This document shows, piece after piece, positions 35,955 through 44,283 of a stretch of 64,000 nucleotides of DNA. Source of the DNA: an uncultured Christensenellaceae bacterium (lineage in GTDB: Bacteria > Bacillota > Clostridia > Christensenellales > UBA3700); assembly GCA_944381365.1 (NCBI GenBank), contig CALWKW010000003.1:1-64000 (forward strand), in the 5' to 3' direction. The notes under the pieces are model-generated. The model ran no database searches. It was not told the origin of the DNA and worked only from the letters and a program-made list of their open reading frames with translations. Every line of letters begins with the position of its first letter. Position 1 is the first letter of the stretch. A program made the position numbers and the translations under genes.

Positions 35955-36839
35955 TTATTTTTTGGCTGTTTGTTTTATCTGAGAATGATAAAAATAATTT
36001 ATAATTATTGGCTTTTCAGTAGGGTTCATCAAAAATGGTTCTTTGTCTATTACATACATAAAACCATTCTTTTGTGAATATTCCGCTACTTTTTTATCTA
36101 AAGCTTTCCAATAATCATTGTTTTTCTTATTATAAATTTGCTGGTACAAGTCTAAAAGATTTGGATACTTTTCTGCTATATAATTCATTATATCTGCTTT
36201 AAAACCGCCTCTGAGATTTAAGTTTTCCAACCAAATATAATCACAAAAATCCTTTATCCTTTCTATTATATCAAAAACCTCGGTAATTTCAGGAAAAATA
36301 GGAGAAATAAAACAAGTAGTACGAATACCGTGTTCGTGACATTTTTTCATTGCCGTTATTCTGCGTTCTATGGATACGGCTTTATCCATATCGTTTTTAA
36401 AGTTTTCATCAAGCGTATTTATCGACCAACTTATAAGCGGAGAAGGAAAGGTCTTTATCAAATCCAAATCACGCACCACGAGATCAGATTTTGTAGTGAT
36501 TATAAGATTGATCTTGCTTCCCTGCATTTCTTCTAGAAATGCACGAGTGCGTCTGAATTGTTCTTCTTGAGCATTATAAGCATCCGTAACCGAGCCGATA
36601 ATCATAGTTTGTCCGTCATATTTTTTGGGATTTTTTATCTTATCCCAAAATTTTACATCGAGAAAACTTCCCCACGGCTCTGTATGTCCGGTAAATCTTT
36701 TCATAAAGCTGGCATAACAATATTTACAAGCATGTGTACAGCCGACATAGGGATTAACAGAATATCCCGCAATCGGCAAGTTTGATTTTGTAAAAATTGA
36801 ATTTACTTTTAATTGCCCTAAAATAATTTTGTCATCCAT
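35955..36839 (-). CDS. Radical SAM mobile-pair protein (SPL-like)
   Basis: A 294-aa radical SAM enzyme related to the spore photoproduct lyase-like group. The cluster motif CTHACKYCYASF (CX3CX2C) is near residues 33-44, preceded by SVNPYVGC. It lacks a SPASM domain. It is one of the two enzymes of the 'radical SAM mobile pair', a recurrent mobile cassette with an associated MarR regulator. Substrate and product are unknown. Its start overlaps the MarR gene by 8 bp, and it is the last of three coupled genes. Confidence 0.82.
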   Translation of the reverse strand: MDDKIILGQLKVNSIFTKSNLPIAGYSVNPYVGCTHACKYCYASFMKRFTGHTEPWGSFLDVKFWDKIKNPKKYDGQTMIIGSVTDAYNAQEEQFRRTRAFLEEMQGSKINLIITTKSDLVVRDLDLIKTFPSPLISWSINTLDENFKNDMDKAVSIERRITAMKKCHEHGIRTTCFISPIFPEITEVFDIIERIKDFCDYIWLENLNLRGGFKADIMNYIAEKYPNLLDLYQQIYNKKNNDYWKALDKKVAEYSQKNGFMYVIDKEPFLMNPTEKPIIINYFYHSQIKQTAKK

Positions 36840-37269
36840 TTTCTCCCTCCAGATTTTTCAGAATACGCCTGAGATAATTTTCAAATTGTTCTGTTTCGGC
36901 ATCAGAAAAACCTTTGTAATATATACTTTCTATCTCTTGTGTGACGGCATTATATTCTTCTTTGAGTTCGGCTGCTTTTTGCGTTAGGCTGACCATTGCA
37001 CTCCTTTTATCTTCTGAATTTTCTTCAATACAAACAAGTCCTTGTTCACGCATTCTAGCAAGCATAGCTGTAAGAGTAGTTTTAGCAAGTCCGCTATTTT
37101 TAGATATTTTTGTGAAAGACATCTTTCCGCCTTGCCATAAGACATACAAAATTTTGCCCTGTGCACCATTGAATGCATCGATATTTTTTTCCTTTAATAT
37201 CTTTTCAAATCTTCGCCCACCTAGAACCTTTATTTTAGATATTAAAAAACCACCCTGTCTTTCTTTCAT
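36832..37269 (-). CDS. MarR family regulator of the radical SAM mobile pair
   Basis: A 145-aa winged-helix dimeric repressor of the MarR family. The helix-turn-helix is at about residues 55-85 (FTKISKNSGLAKTTLTAML), the wing contains SEDKRSAMVSLT, and helices at both ends form the dimer interface. It sits between two radical SAM genes and overlaps both (4 bp and 8 bp), so all three are made together. A perfect 14-bp palindrome overlaps the promoter at 38080-38093 and is the likely operator, implying autorepression lifted by an unknown ligand. Confidence 0.88.
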   Translation of the reverse strand: MKERQGGFLISKIKVLGGRRFEKILKEKNIDAFNGAQGKILYVLWQGGKMSFTKISKNSGLAKTTLTAMLARMREQGLVCIEENSEDKRSAMVSLTQKAAELKEEYNAVTQEIESIYYKGFSDAETEQFENYLRRILKNLEGENG

Positions 37270-37925
37270 AACTTAAACTCCTTTGGAAATTGTTGTGTCA
37301 TCTCTTCTTCATCGAGTATTCCAAACAAATCTTCCTTCATAAATACGGGAATATTTTTTGACATAGCTTGTTTTGCCAAACCTTTTGCCCAACTCTTCTT
37401 GGTCGATATTTTTCCTTTGCAATTCCCTGTCTCTGTGCCTATGACCACCCAATCGATATCGTCTAAATCAATCTCTCCTACTTCGTCAGAAAGCGGCTCG
37501 AATGTTAGATGATAATGCTTTGCCTTAACATTCCTTTTTAACAAATCTGCACGATTGCGTTCTGCGGCACAAGTGATCGTCACTCCAAACCAAACATTAT
37601 CAAGCTCTGTATATATATCCAACAGCTCTGGGCGTTTTGTCAAAAATAAATATATATTGCGGGGAGTTTCTTCTGCTTTTTTCAATACTTTTTCCAGCCA
37701 CTCTTTTTTCCAATATGCAAGGTCACTCATACCTGTAAGCAAAAATACTCTTGGCTCTTTTGTATTGAAAAGTCTCAATTTGTTTTCATAAAATTCAGGT
37801 TTAGAAAAAACCTCTGTGATATGAAATCTGCGACAATTATTGCGTGCATAACAATACCTGCAACCTATCGGACAGCCTATTACTATATTCAAGTTTTTAA
37901 TTTTGTCTTTTATCCTGATTATCAT
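37266..37925 (-). CDS. Radical SAM mobile-pair protein (DUF5131-like)
   Basis: A 219-aa small radical SAM protein resembling the DUF5131 (phage Gp37/Gp68) family. The cluster motif CPIGCRYCYARN (CX3CX2C) is near residues 18-29. LFLTKRPEL, HLTFEPLSDEV and WVVIGTETG follow in the family order. The start at 37925 is chosen because AGAGGTG lies 9 nt upstream; the GTG four codons earlier overlaps that site. It is the first gene of the three-gene cassette; the MarR gene overlaps its stop by 4 bp. The chemical reaction is unknown. Confidence 0.8.
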   Translation of the reverse strand: MIIRIKDKIKNLNIVIGCPIGCRYCYARNNCRRFHITEVFSKPEFYENKLRLFNTKEPRVFLLTGMSDLAYWKKEWLEKVLKKAEETPRNIYLFLTKRPELLDIYTELDNVWFGVTITCAAERNRADLLKRNVKAKHYHLTFEPLSDEVGEIDLDDIDWVVIGTETGNCKGKISTKKSWAKGLAKQAMSKNIPVFMKEDLFGILDEEEMTQQFPKEFKL

Positions 37926-38079
37926 CTGTCGTATCACCTCTTTTGATTTTTATTATTTAAATAAATATTTTTTAATCAAATAATAAAAGCTTTTATTCGA
38001 TAGAAATATTGTTGTATAGTCAAAAAGTAATTTAATCTTTTTATAATAGGATATAAAATTGCGAGTTAGTCTCGTATCA

Positions 38080-38110
38080 ATATAGTACTATATAGGACTA
38101 ATTTTGTCAA
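38080..38110 (-). promoter_or_regulatory. Promoter with overlapping palindromic operator (radical SAM cassette)
   Basis: Minus strand TTGACA (38105-38110), 17 bp, TACTAT (38082-38087). The perfect palindrome ATATAGTACTATAT (38080-38093) covers the -10, within a wider inverted pair TTAGTC / GACTAA (about 38066-38101). A repressor bound here would block RNA polymerase. The leader to the first gene is about 150 nt. The rest of 37926-38492 is AT-rich with a possible hairpin at 38393-38431 and no gene. Confidence 0.72.
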
Positions 38111-38492
38111 CCTTTTAATTATGTTTTAGCTACAAACACGATGAAATACAATTGCAAATACGATAATCTTGAAAATAAATGTAATTATCACCTAAAAATT
38201 AATTGCCTAAAATCTATACTTATATATAAACTTTTGCCTTTATTTACTCTAAAATGTCTATGTAAAATAATCAAAAGCTATATTGACAGATAACCGATAG
38301 TTTGGTACAATATAACAAAAGCTATGCATAAGCGGTTTGTATTATATAAAATATAGATGGTCATTTCTTAAGAGGTAGTGGCGAGGAATAATTAAAATCA
38401 CAAGATAATATACTCCCCTTATGATTTTTTTATTAAAACTATACTTTAATTTGAATAACGATAATATTATATTGCTAAAAAAGGAGGATGTT

Positions 38493-39479
38493 ATGAAAAA
38501 TAAAATATTGATTCTTATCATTCTTATATCAATAATGTGCCTTACGATAGCATGTTCAAACGAAAATGCCAAATTGTTAGATATCGAATACGATTTGACA
38601 GAGAATAATGATAACACATTAAAAAACAGCACTGCTTTCTATGACGGAGCTATTCAGTGGTTGACGGAAGAATATAAATATGCCAACAGAACGAGTCCGC
38701 TTAATGGTGCAGACGATTGCCCTTCTACAATCACGAATATCATTGGCAATCAAGAAGATTTTGACAAAGCTTTTAATGAGTTTCCGACAGAGATAAATTT
38801 TGACGAACAAATGCTTGTGCTTCACTTCTTTGCCTCCAATAATATATTTGCAGATAATGGTAAAAGATTGCGTTTTTACAGCTTAAATAATATTACTCAA
38901 AAAGAAGAAAATATATATTTTGATATTTGCATTAATAAAGCTGAGTTGCTCATAAGTGACGACCCCTATGCAGATGCTACCAAACCTACTCACTTATGTT
39001 TGGCTTTCGTAATGCCCAAAATGAATGTAAAAAAATTCGAGTTTGAATTTGAATATAAAAAATATTATTACACATGGAAAGGCGATTTAAAATCTAATAC
39101 TACTCTCTATAATGCCGACCTTGATTGGTTAAGAGATAAGTATAAAGAAAACAACATTTCAGAACTTCAATATCCTGACACTCTTACCTACAACATACAA
39201 AATCATGAACAATTTGTGTCAGCATTCAAAAAGTTTTACAACAATTTCGATATAGAAAAAGAAATGCTGGTGCTTTATTTCTTCAAGCAAGATGAAGACG
39301 ATAAAAACATTTATGAATATTCACTTAAAGATGTAAAATTTGAATACGGCTATCTCGATATAACTTTGAATAAAATAGTAAAAGAAACACAAAACGAGGA
39401 TAAAACTTCCGATACAGGATTTTTGGCGATAAGACTACCCCAGCTTCCTGCTTATAAAATAAATATAAAACTAAACTAA
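38493..39479 (+). CDS. Lipoprotein with two tandem copies of an unknown domain
   Basis: A 328-aa secreted lipoprotein. The signal peptide MKNKILILIILISIMCLTIAC ends in a lipobox with Cys at about residue 21. Two related halves follow. The first (about 40-195) contains AFYDGAIQWLTEEYK, NQEDFDKAFNEFP, INFDEQMLVLHFF. The second (about 205-328) contains TLYNADLDWLRDKYK, NHEQFVSAFKKFY, FDIEKEMLVLYFF. No known domain was recognised. AAGGAGG lies 5 nt before the ATG. It is followed by a broken secreted-protein gene. Confidence 0.75.
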   Translation: MKNKILILIILISIMCLTIACSNENAKLLDIEYDLTENNDNTLKNSTAFYDGAIQWLTEEYKYANRTSPLNGADDCPSTITNIIGNQEDFDKAFNEFPTEINFDEQMLVLHFFASNNIFADNGKRLRFYSLNNITQKEENIYFDICINKAELLISDDPYADATKPTHLCLAFVMPKMNVKKFEFEFEYKKYYYTWKGDLKSNTTLYNADLDWLRDKYKENNISELQYPDTLTYNIQNHEQFVSAFKKFYNNFDIEKEMLVLYFFKQDEDDKNIYEYSLKDVKFEYGYLDITLNKIVKETQNEDKTSDTGFLAIRLPQLPAYKINIKLN

Positions 39480-39506
39480 ATATAAAACATTACTGAGGAG
39501 GAAATT

Positions 39507-40200
39507 ATGGATATTTATAAAAGAAATACAAAAATTTTATAGTTTTAGTTATTTGTATTATTGCAATTGGTGTATGCGTAGCTCTTGGAAATCATGATAC
39601 TGAAGTTTATGCAATGCAATCCACAATACAAATGAGCAATTTGCACACTCTTAGCGATATTATATCAGATACCGAAATAGAAGATGAGGGGTATTTATAT
39701 AATTACGATGGTTCAATAGATTATATCTATATTGATTTTATAGGTTCTAAGGGATATGTAATATTACTTGAGGAAACATTATAAATAGTAGAGTATGCTA
39801 CACAAGGAGAATTTCCTTATAAAAATATAGAGGTCAACAAATACTATGGTGGACCTAATGCTTATTTTGTAAAAAATGGTAAACTTTTTCAAGATATTTT
39901 GACAGATAAAACATTTGAATATTCAGACAATTTAATTTATAACAAATCTGTTGAAATAAGACGAGCTTTTTCAGTGCAAAGTAAATCGATAGCAGAAAAT
40001 ATTGATTTGCTTAAGAATAAGTCAAATAGATTAGCAGCAGTTTCTCAGCAAATGAAACATAATATTATCCAACAAACAAGTACTATTGGTGGTAATTCTA
40101 CTGCTAACACAGTAAGTGTTCCTCCCTATGACAAGGATAACCCTATAAGTCCAACTGCCGGAGCACAATATATTGAAAATGCTGAGTCTGGTTTCGTCTC
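39507..40200 (+). pseudogene. Broken gene for a secreted protein
   Basis: GAGGAGGAAATT precedes an ATG whose frame stops after 11 codons. Shifting one base restores a signal-peptide-like FIVLVICIIAIGVCVALG. The reading then continues through an in-frame TAA near 39782 and on to NPISPTAGAQYIENAESG near 40190, where it runs into an unrelated sequence. So there is one frameshift, one nonsense codon and a lost 3' end. The late region somewhat resembles the pro-region of secreted clostridial cysteine peptidases, but the catalytic part is missing and the family is not certain. Confidence 0.6.
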
Positions 40201-40234
40201 CCAATGCCTTGAATATCTTTTCTTTATCCGACAT
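40160..40234 (-). pseudogene. N-terminal stump of an ArsR-type regulator
   Basis: GAGGAG and ATG at 40234 begin MSDKEKIFKALGDETRLSIF, the standard first helices of ArsR/SmtB repressors. After about 25 residues the sequence leaves the family and enters the antisense of the broken secreted-protein gene. The DNA-binding helix-turn-helix is lost. The junction near 40190 marks a deletion or insertion end. A small hairpin (CGACCTgaatAGGTCG, about 40355-40370) follows. Confidence 0.65.
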
Positions 40235-40414
40235 AAGCTCCTCTATCATATTGATATCTATCTATATTATATTTGCAATATTCTGTTTTATCAACTGCTT
40301 TTTTGTTTTTTTATCCTTATTTAATACTCTTTATTTTCCAAATCTGAAAAGCAAAAGCCGACCTGAATAGGTCGACTCTTGCCCATGTAGAAAGTATAAA
40401 ATATAATATGGCAA

Positions 40415-41650
40415 TCAATACCATATATCGGGGGCTAATTTTCTTTTGTAGCTATCTTTTTGCTTAATAGTCACATTCTTTATGAGAGTATAATCGAGGC
40501 TTTCTTTTCCATAAGAATTTACGGCATAGACTTTTATGTCATACTCTCCTTTTTCTTTGTCAAATATTCTCAAATTCTGATAGTTTGACATATTCTCTAT
40601 TCCCTTATAAAAGTCGCTGAAATAGTACTGAATATCGCCATCGCTGAACACAAGCTTATAGCTGTGCACAAAGTCTTTGTCCTTGCCTTTTGCAAAATTG
40701 ACAAATACTTTATCGTCTTCGCTGTACCATTTGCCTTCGCCATCTGACATAGAAGGCAATTTCTTTTCGTTTTGATTTTGCTCTTTACATGATGTGTCGT
40801 ATGGAATTGACCATCTTTTGTCTTTGAGCTGCTCTTCTCCTGTAAGAAGATTGACTCTCAAGACATCTATTTTATCTTCGCTGAATTCAAGTACATAGCC
40901 CATAGGTGCCACATGTGCTTCAGGGGGAACGCTGCCGTTTTTCTTGCCCTTTTCAAGCTCGATATATGACACGGACTGAGTATTGAAAACTCTGTATTTT
41001 CCTTGATAATAACTTCTTTCGTCAAGCAAAGAATAGTGAGAATGTCCTGCAAAATCCACTACATTTTTGTATTTGCAAAAAACTCTGTCAAGTGTCTTAT
41101 CTCCCCAATCATCACTGCCGTAGACTGTGTCTTGAGGAGGATGATGAGTGATGACAAAAACAGGTCTTTCGGGATTGTCATGACAAGCAATCTTTAGCTG
41201 AGCGTCAAGCCACTTGCCTGCTTTTGAATAGGCTTTATACATACTCATACAGTCAGGAGATAGACCTATGAAGTGAAAGCCGTTGAGAACATAGTGGGTA
41301 TAAGGATTTTGACCAAGCTCTTTTTCAAAAAGTCTTCTCGGGAAAACTCTCGAATAATAATCGTGATTGCCCATTATGCTTATGACAAGAGGCTGTTTGT
41401 CAGAAAAAGCTTTTTTAAAACAATCCTTATATCTTCTGTATGCATACTTGCTTCCCATATTGCAAATATCGCCTGCAAAGAGTATGACATTGCAATTATA
41501 TTGTTTGAGGGTAAGAAGCGATTTGAAAAGATTGCTCTGATATGTGTTGACTTTGTCATTGGCAAAGGGCGACAACTGAGAATCTGATATTATGCCTACT
41601 TTAAGTCCTTCAGAAAAGTTTAAATTCTGTATAGTACTTTTTATTCTCAT
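40415..41650 (-). CDS. Calcineurin-like metallophosphoesterase
   Basis: A 411-aa two-metal phosphoesterase. Metal ligands appear in order: GIISDSQLS near residue 19, LFAGDICNMG near 58, SIMGNHDYYS near 91, VITHHPPQD near 166 and DFAGHSHYS near 199. The C-terminal third (about 285-411) is a beta-sandwich-like domain. There is no signal peptide, so it should act in the cytoplasm. It overlaps the upstream GPH transporter by 4 bp (ATGA) and probably acts on the solute imported by it. The substrate is unknown. Regulation may come through the repeats at 43208-43236. Confidence 0.85.
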   Translation of the reverse strand: MRIKSTIQNLNFSEGLKVGIISDSQLSPFANDKVNTYQSNLFKSLLTLKQYNCNVILFAGDICNMGSKYAYRRYKDCFKKAFSDKQPLVISIMGNHDYYSRVFPRRLFEKELGQNPYTHYVLNGFHFIGLSPDCMSMYKAYSKAGKWLDAQLKIACHDNPERPVFVITHHPPQDTVYGSDDWGDKTLDRVFCKYKNVVDFAGHSHYSLLDERSYYQGKYRVFNTQSVSYIELEKGKKNGSVPPEAHVAPMGYVLEFSEDKIDVLRVNLLTGEEQLKDKRWSIPYDTSCKEQNQNEKKLPSMSDGEGKWYSEDDKVFVNFAKGKDKDFVHSYKLVFSDGDIQYYFSDFYKGIENMSNYQNLRIFDKEKGEYDIKVYAVNSYGKESLDYTLIKNVTIKQKDSYKRKLAPDIWY

Positions 41651-43137
41651 GCTGTAACTCCGACTCTCTGAGTTTTGTCAATCTTTGAAGTATTGTCCAA
41701 ATCGTTGTCTTGATTATCGCCTGTATTGTTGTTGTCGATATTGTTGTCATTATCCACACTTTCGGATTGAGATGCAGCTTTCAAAGCTCTTCTTTCTTCG
41801 AGTTCTTTCAGAATCATCTTTTTCTTCTCGCCTGTATAATCATACAAAGCCATAGGGATAAGCGAAAGCAAGAATCCTATTGCAGGTATGAGTGTCGCCA
41901 TAGCAAACATACCCATTGTCGTAAATTCTGATTGAGCTTCGATTGCTCCTGCTTGATCGGGCTGTTTGAAATTGACAAGAATAAGTCCGAGCATTACGCC
42001 GAAAGCACCTACTGCGTTGTTGAATTTCGTCACGAAAGAGTTGAGGCTGAAACATATTCCTTCCATTCTCTCGCCTGTCTTCCATTCGAGATAATCGAGG
42101 CTGTCGCCTACCATAGGATAAGGCAAAGTATTGTAAGCACCGAGTCCCAATCCGCCGATTGCCATAAACGGCAACGCAAGATATATATTGATAAATCCTA
42201 CCGCAAAGCTGGCACCTAGAGCCACTGCTCCGATTGCTCCGAAAATAAGTCCCGTCTTTTTGTATCCTATTCTCTTATAAGCCACAGGAGTGAGCAATAT
42301 TCCGCCAAACATTCCTACGCCTACCACTGCATACAACAACAAAAGCACGGTACCTGAAGTAAGTCCGGGGATTTGCACTACATAGGTAGCGATGTAAATA
42401 GCGATAACCATTATCATATATCTTGCCGAAGCAAGCATGGATGTGAGCAAAGCAAGCGTCATAGGTTTGTTTTTGGCAACAACCTTGAACATATCTTTGA
42501 TTTTGATTTTTTCTGTCTGTGTAGCAAATCTTTCCTTGCTGTTTTTATAAAGGAAAGTATAAGCGGCAAAAGTGATTACGCCCACGATACATGAAATTAC
42601 AAAATAAACCCACTTTTCGGGAATAAACAACTGCAATACAAAAAGCATTGCCGCAGGCAAAAGTCCGCCCACAGAGCCTACCGCAACATAATAAGACAAA
42701 AGCGAAGCTCTCTCGTCTTTATCGGGAGTAGCAACGCTCAACATACCCATTGCGGGAACATCGACAAAAGTATAAGCCATACCGAATCCGATATACATTA
42801 CAGCGGCAAAAATACTTCTCCATATCAGCGAACCGCCCATAGGGAAAAACATAAATACGGTAGTCACGCCGATGATATAAGCACCTATCTGAATATAGGG
42901 ACGCATTTTTCCTTTTTTAGAATTTGTCTTGTCGACAATTATGCCCATCATAGGGTCAGTACACATATCCCAGAACCTGCCTAGAATCATAAGCACAAGA
43001 ATAAACACAGGTGCAACCAAAAGGATATTGGTAAGATAATAATTGATATAGGAAGACACGATGTTGGCAACCATATAGCTACCTACCGCAGCAAATCCAT
43101 AACCGAATTTCTCTTTACCTTTTACATAATTTGACAT
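41647..43137 (-). CDS. GPH family cation:glycoside symporter
   Basis: A 496-aa secondary transporter with 12 predicted membrane helices, of the glycoside-pentoside-hexuronide family in the MFS. The family signature in the loop after helix 2 is present (DMCTDPMMGIIVDKT and KKGKMRPYIQ). The cytoplasmic C-terminal tail is long and Asn/Asp-rich (about residues 460-490). The start at 43137 is preceded by GTGGAG; an upstream in-frame extension is rejected because it overlaps the promoter. It is coupled to a phosphoesterase gene. Confidence 0.88.
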   Translation of the reverse strand: MSNYVKGKEKFGYGFAAVGSYMVANIVSSYINYYLTNILLVAPVFILVLMILGRFWDMCTDPMMGIIVDKTNSKKGKMRPYIQIGAYIIGVTTVFMFFPMGGSLIWRSIFAAVMYIGFGMAYTFVDVPAMGMLSVATPDKDERASLLSYYVAVGSVGGLLPAAMLFVLQLFIPEKWVYFVISCIVGVITFAAYTFLYKNSKERFATQTEKIKIKDMFKVVAKNKPMTLALLTSMLASARYMIMVIAIYIATYVVQIPGLTSGTVLLLLYAVVGVGMFGGILLTPVAYKRIGYKKTGLIFGAIGAVALGASFAVGFINIYLALPFMAIGGLGLGAYNTLPYPMVGDSLDYLEWKTGERMEGICFSLNSFVTKFNNAVGAFGVMLGLILVNFKQPDQAGAIEAQSEFTTMGMFAMATLIPAIGFLLSLIPMALYDYTGEKKKMILKELEERRALKAASQSESVDNDNNIDNNNTGDNQDNDLDNTSKIDKTQRVGVTA

Positions 43138-43171
43138 AGAATTCTCCACTCTTATTATTTTTGACAATTCA

Positions 43172-43236
43172 ATTATAGATTTGGCAAAAAAAGCACTCAA
43201 GCAGTAGATTGTAAGCGAATTGTAAAAAAATTGTAA
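43172..43236 (-). promoter_or_regulatory. Activated promoter with three 11-bp-spaced direct repeats
   Basis: Minus strand TTGAGT (43195-43200), 17 bp, TATAAT (43172-43177). Directly upstream of the weak -35, ATTGTAA (plus strand) occurs three times at 43208, 43219 and 43230, separated by GCGA and AAAA. The repeat centres are near -46, -57 and -68. This is the layout of OmpR/PhoB-family activator sites. The divergent gene at 43445 encodes such a regulator. Its own start region has a possible promoter (TTGTAT, 17 bp, TAAAAT, near 43367-43395). Confidence 0.7.
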
Positions 43237-43444
43237 GCGAGCAAGATTTTACAAAACCCCTTTAAATATGATATAAAAAAATAAAATTTTTTAATAAAAA
43301 TATGCTTTGATATTACACAAAAAATCAATACTATTTTAGACAAAATACGGGATAAATATATTTGTATAAGTTTGTTGTTTGTAGTAAAATAAGTTTAGAA
43401 AAAGCGATAGCTTTGATATAAAAAAACATACAAGGGAAATTGAT

Positions 43445-44107
43445 ATGAACGAATTGTTGTATATTATCGAAGACGATGAAGGCGTACAGGATGTGTACGA
43501 AAGTGCCTTCGAAGATTTGTACAAAACCAAAATTTTCGGCAACGGAAAAGATTTTTTTGAAAGCTTTTCTCAAGAAAAACCCGACCTTATCATCGTAGAT
43601 ATTATGTTGCCCGACATGGACGGATATACCATTATATCCAAAATCCGAGAAAGAGACGAAAGAGTGCCTATCATCGTGGTATCTGCAAAATCAGACGAAT
43701 TGAGTTTTGTCAAAGGACTCAACAAAGGTGCTGACGACTATATGGCAAAGCCTTTTTCTATAATGGAATTGCTTGCAAGAGTAAAGGCAGGTCTTAGAAG
43801 AAGCAAATTGCTTGTCAAGCATCAAGGCGATTTTGTCATTGACAAAAACAATTTCAGAATACTCTACAAAGACAAGGACTTGGGACTTACTCCCAAAGAA
43901 TACAAGCTTTTTGCCTATATGCTCTCTTCAAACGGCAGAACAATACCTAGAGAAGAACTTTTTAAGGAAATCTGGGGAGACGAATATATCGGCGAAACCC
44001 GTACATTGGATATGCACATCGCAGAAATAAGAGTAAAACTCGCCAATGCGGGAGCCACAAATATTATTCAGACATTGAGAGGAATAGGATATAAAGTAGA
44101 ATCCTAA
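43445..44107 (+). CDS. OmpR-family response regulator
   Basis: A 220-aa two-component regulator. The receiver domain (about 1-115) has the acidic pair in IIEDDEGVQD, the phosphoacceptor Asp in LIIVDIMLPDMDGY near residue 52, and the conserved Lys in DDYMAKPFS near 102. The OmpR-type winged helix is at about 125-218 (LTPKEYKLFAYM and IIQTLRGIGYKVE). AAGGGAAATTGAT precedes the ATG. No sensor kinase is adjacent, so it is an orphan in this window. The direct repeats 209-237 bp upstream are likely its binding site. Confidence 0.92.
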   Translation: MNELLYIIEDDEGVQDVYESAFEDLYKTKIFGNGKDFFESFSQEKPDLIIVDIMLPDMDGYTIISKIRERDERVPIIVVSAKSDELSFVKGLNKGADDYMAKPFSIMELLARVKAGLRRSKLLVKHQGDFVIDKNNFRILYKDKDLGLTPKEYKLFAYMLSSNGRTIPREELFKEIWGDEYIGETRTLDMHIAEIRVKLANAGATNIIQTLRGIGYKVES

Positions 44108-44122
44108 AGTAGATACAAATAA

Positions 44123-44153
44123 TTACGCCAAAAGCGTAATTATTTTTTTTAAA
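44123..44153 (+). terminator. Terminator after the response regulator
   Basis: AATTACGC / GCGTAATT stem around CAAAA, followed by ATTTTTTTT. Confidence 0.85.
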
Positions 44154-44283
44154 TATCCTTTAATCATACAAAATAATGTATTTTTTTAAATTTGCAGAAG
44201 TTTGTCGCGATTTTAGTTTATATATTCTAAATAATGTGATATAATATTTCATATTGTTAAATTTTCAGGGAATATTATAAACT

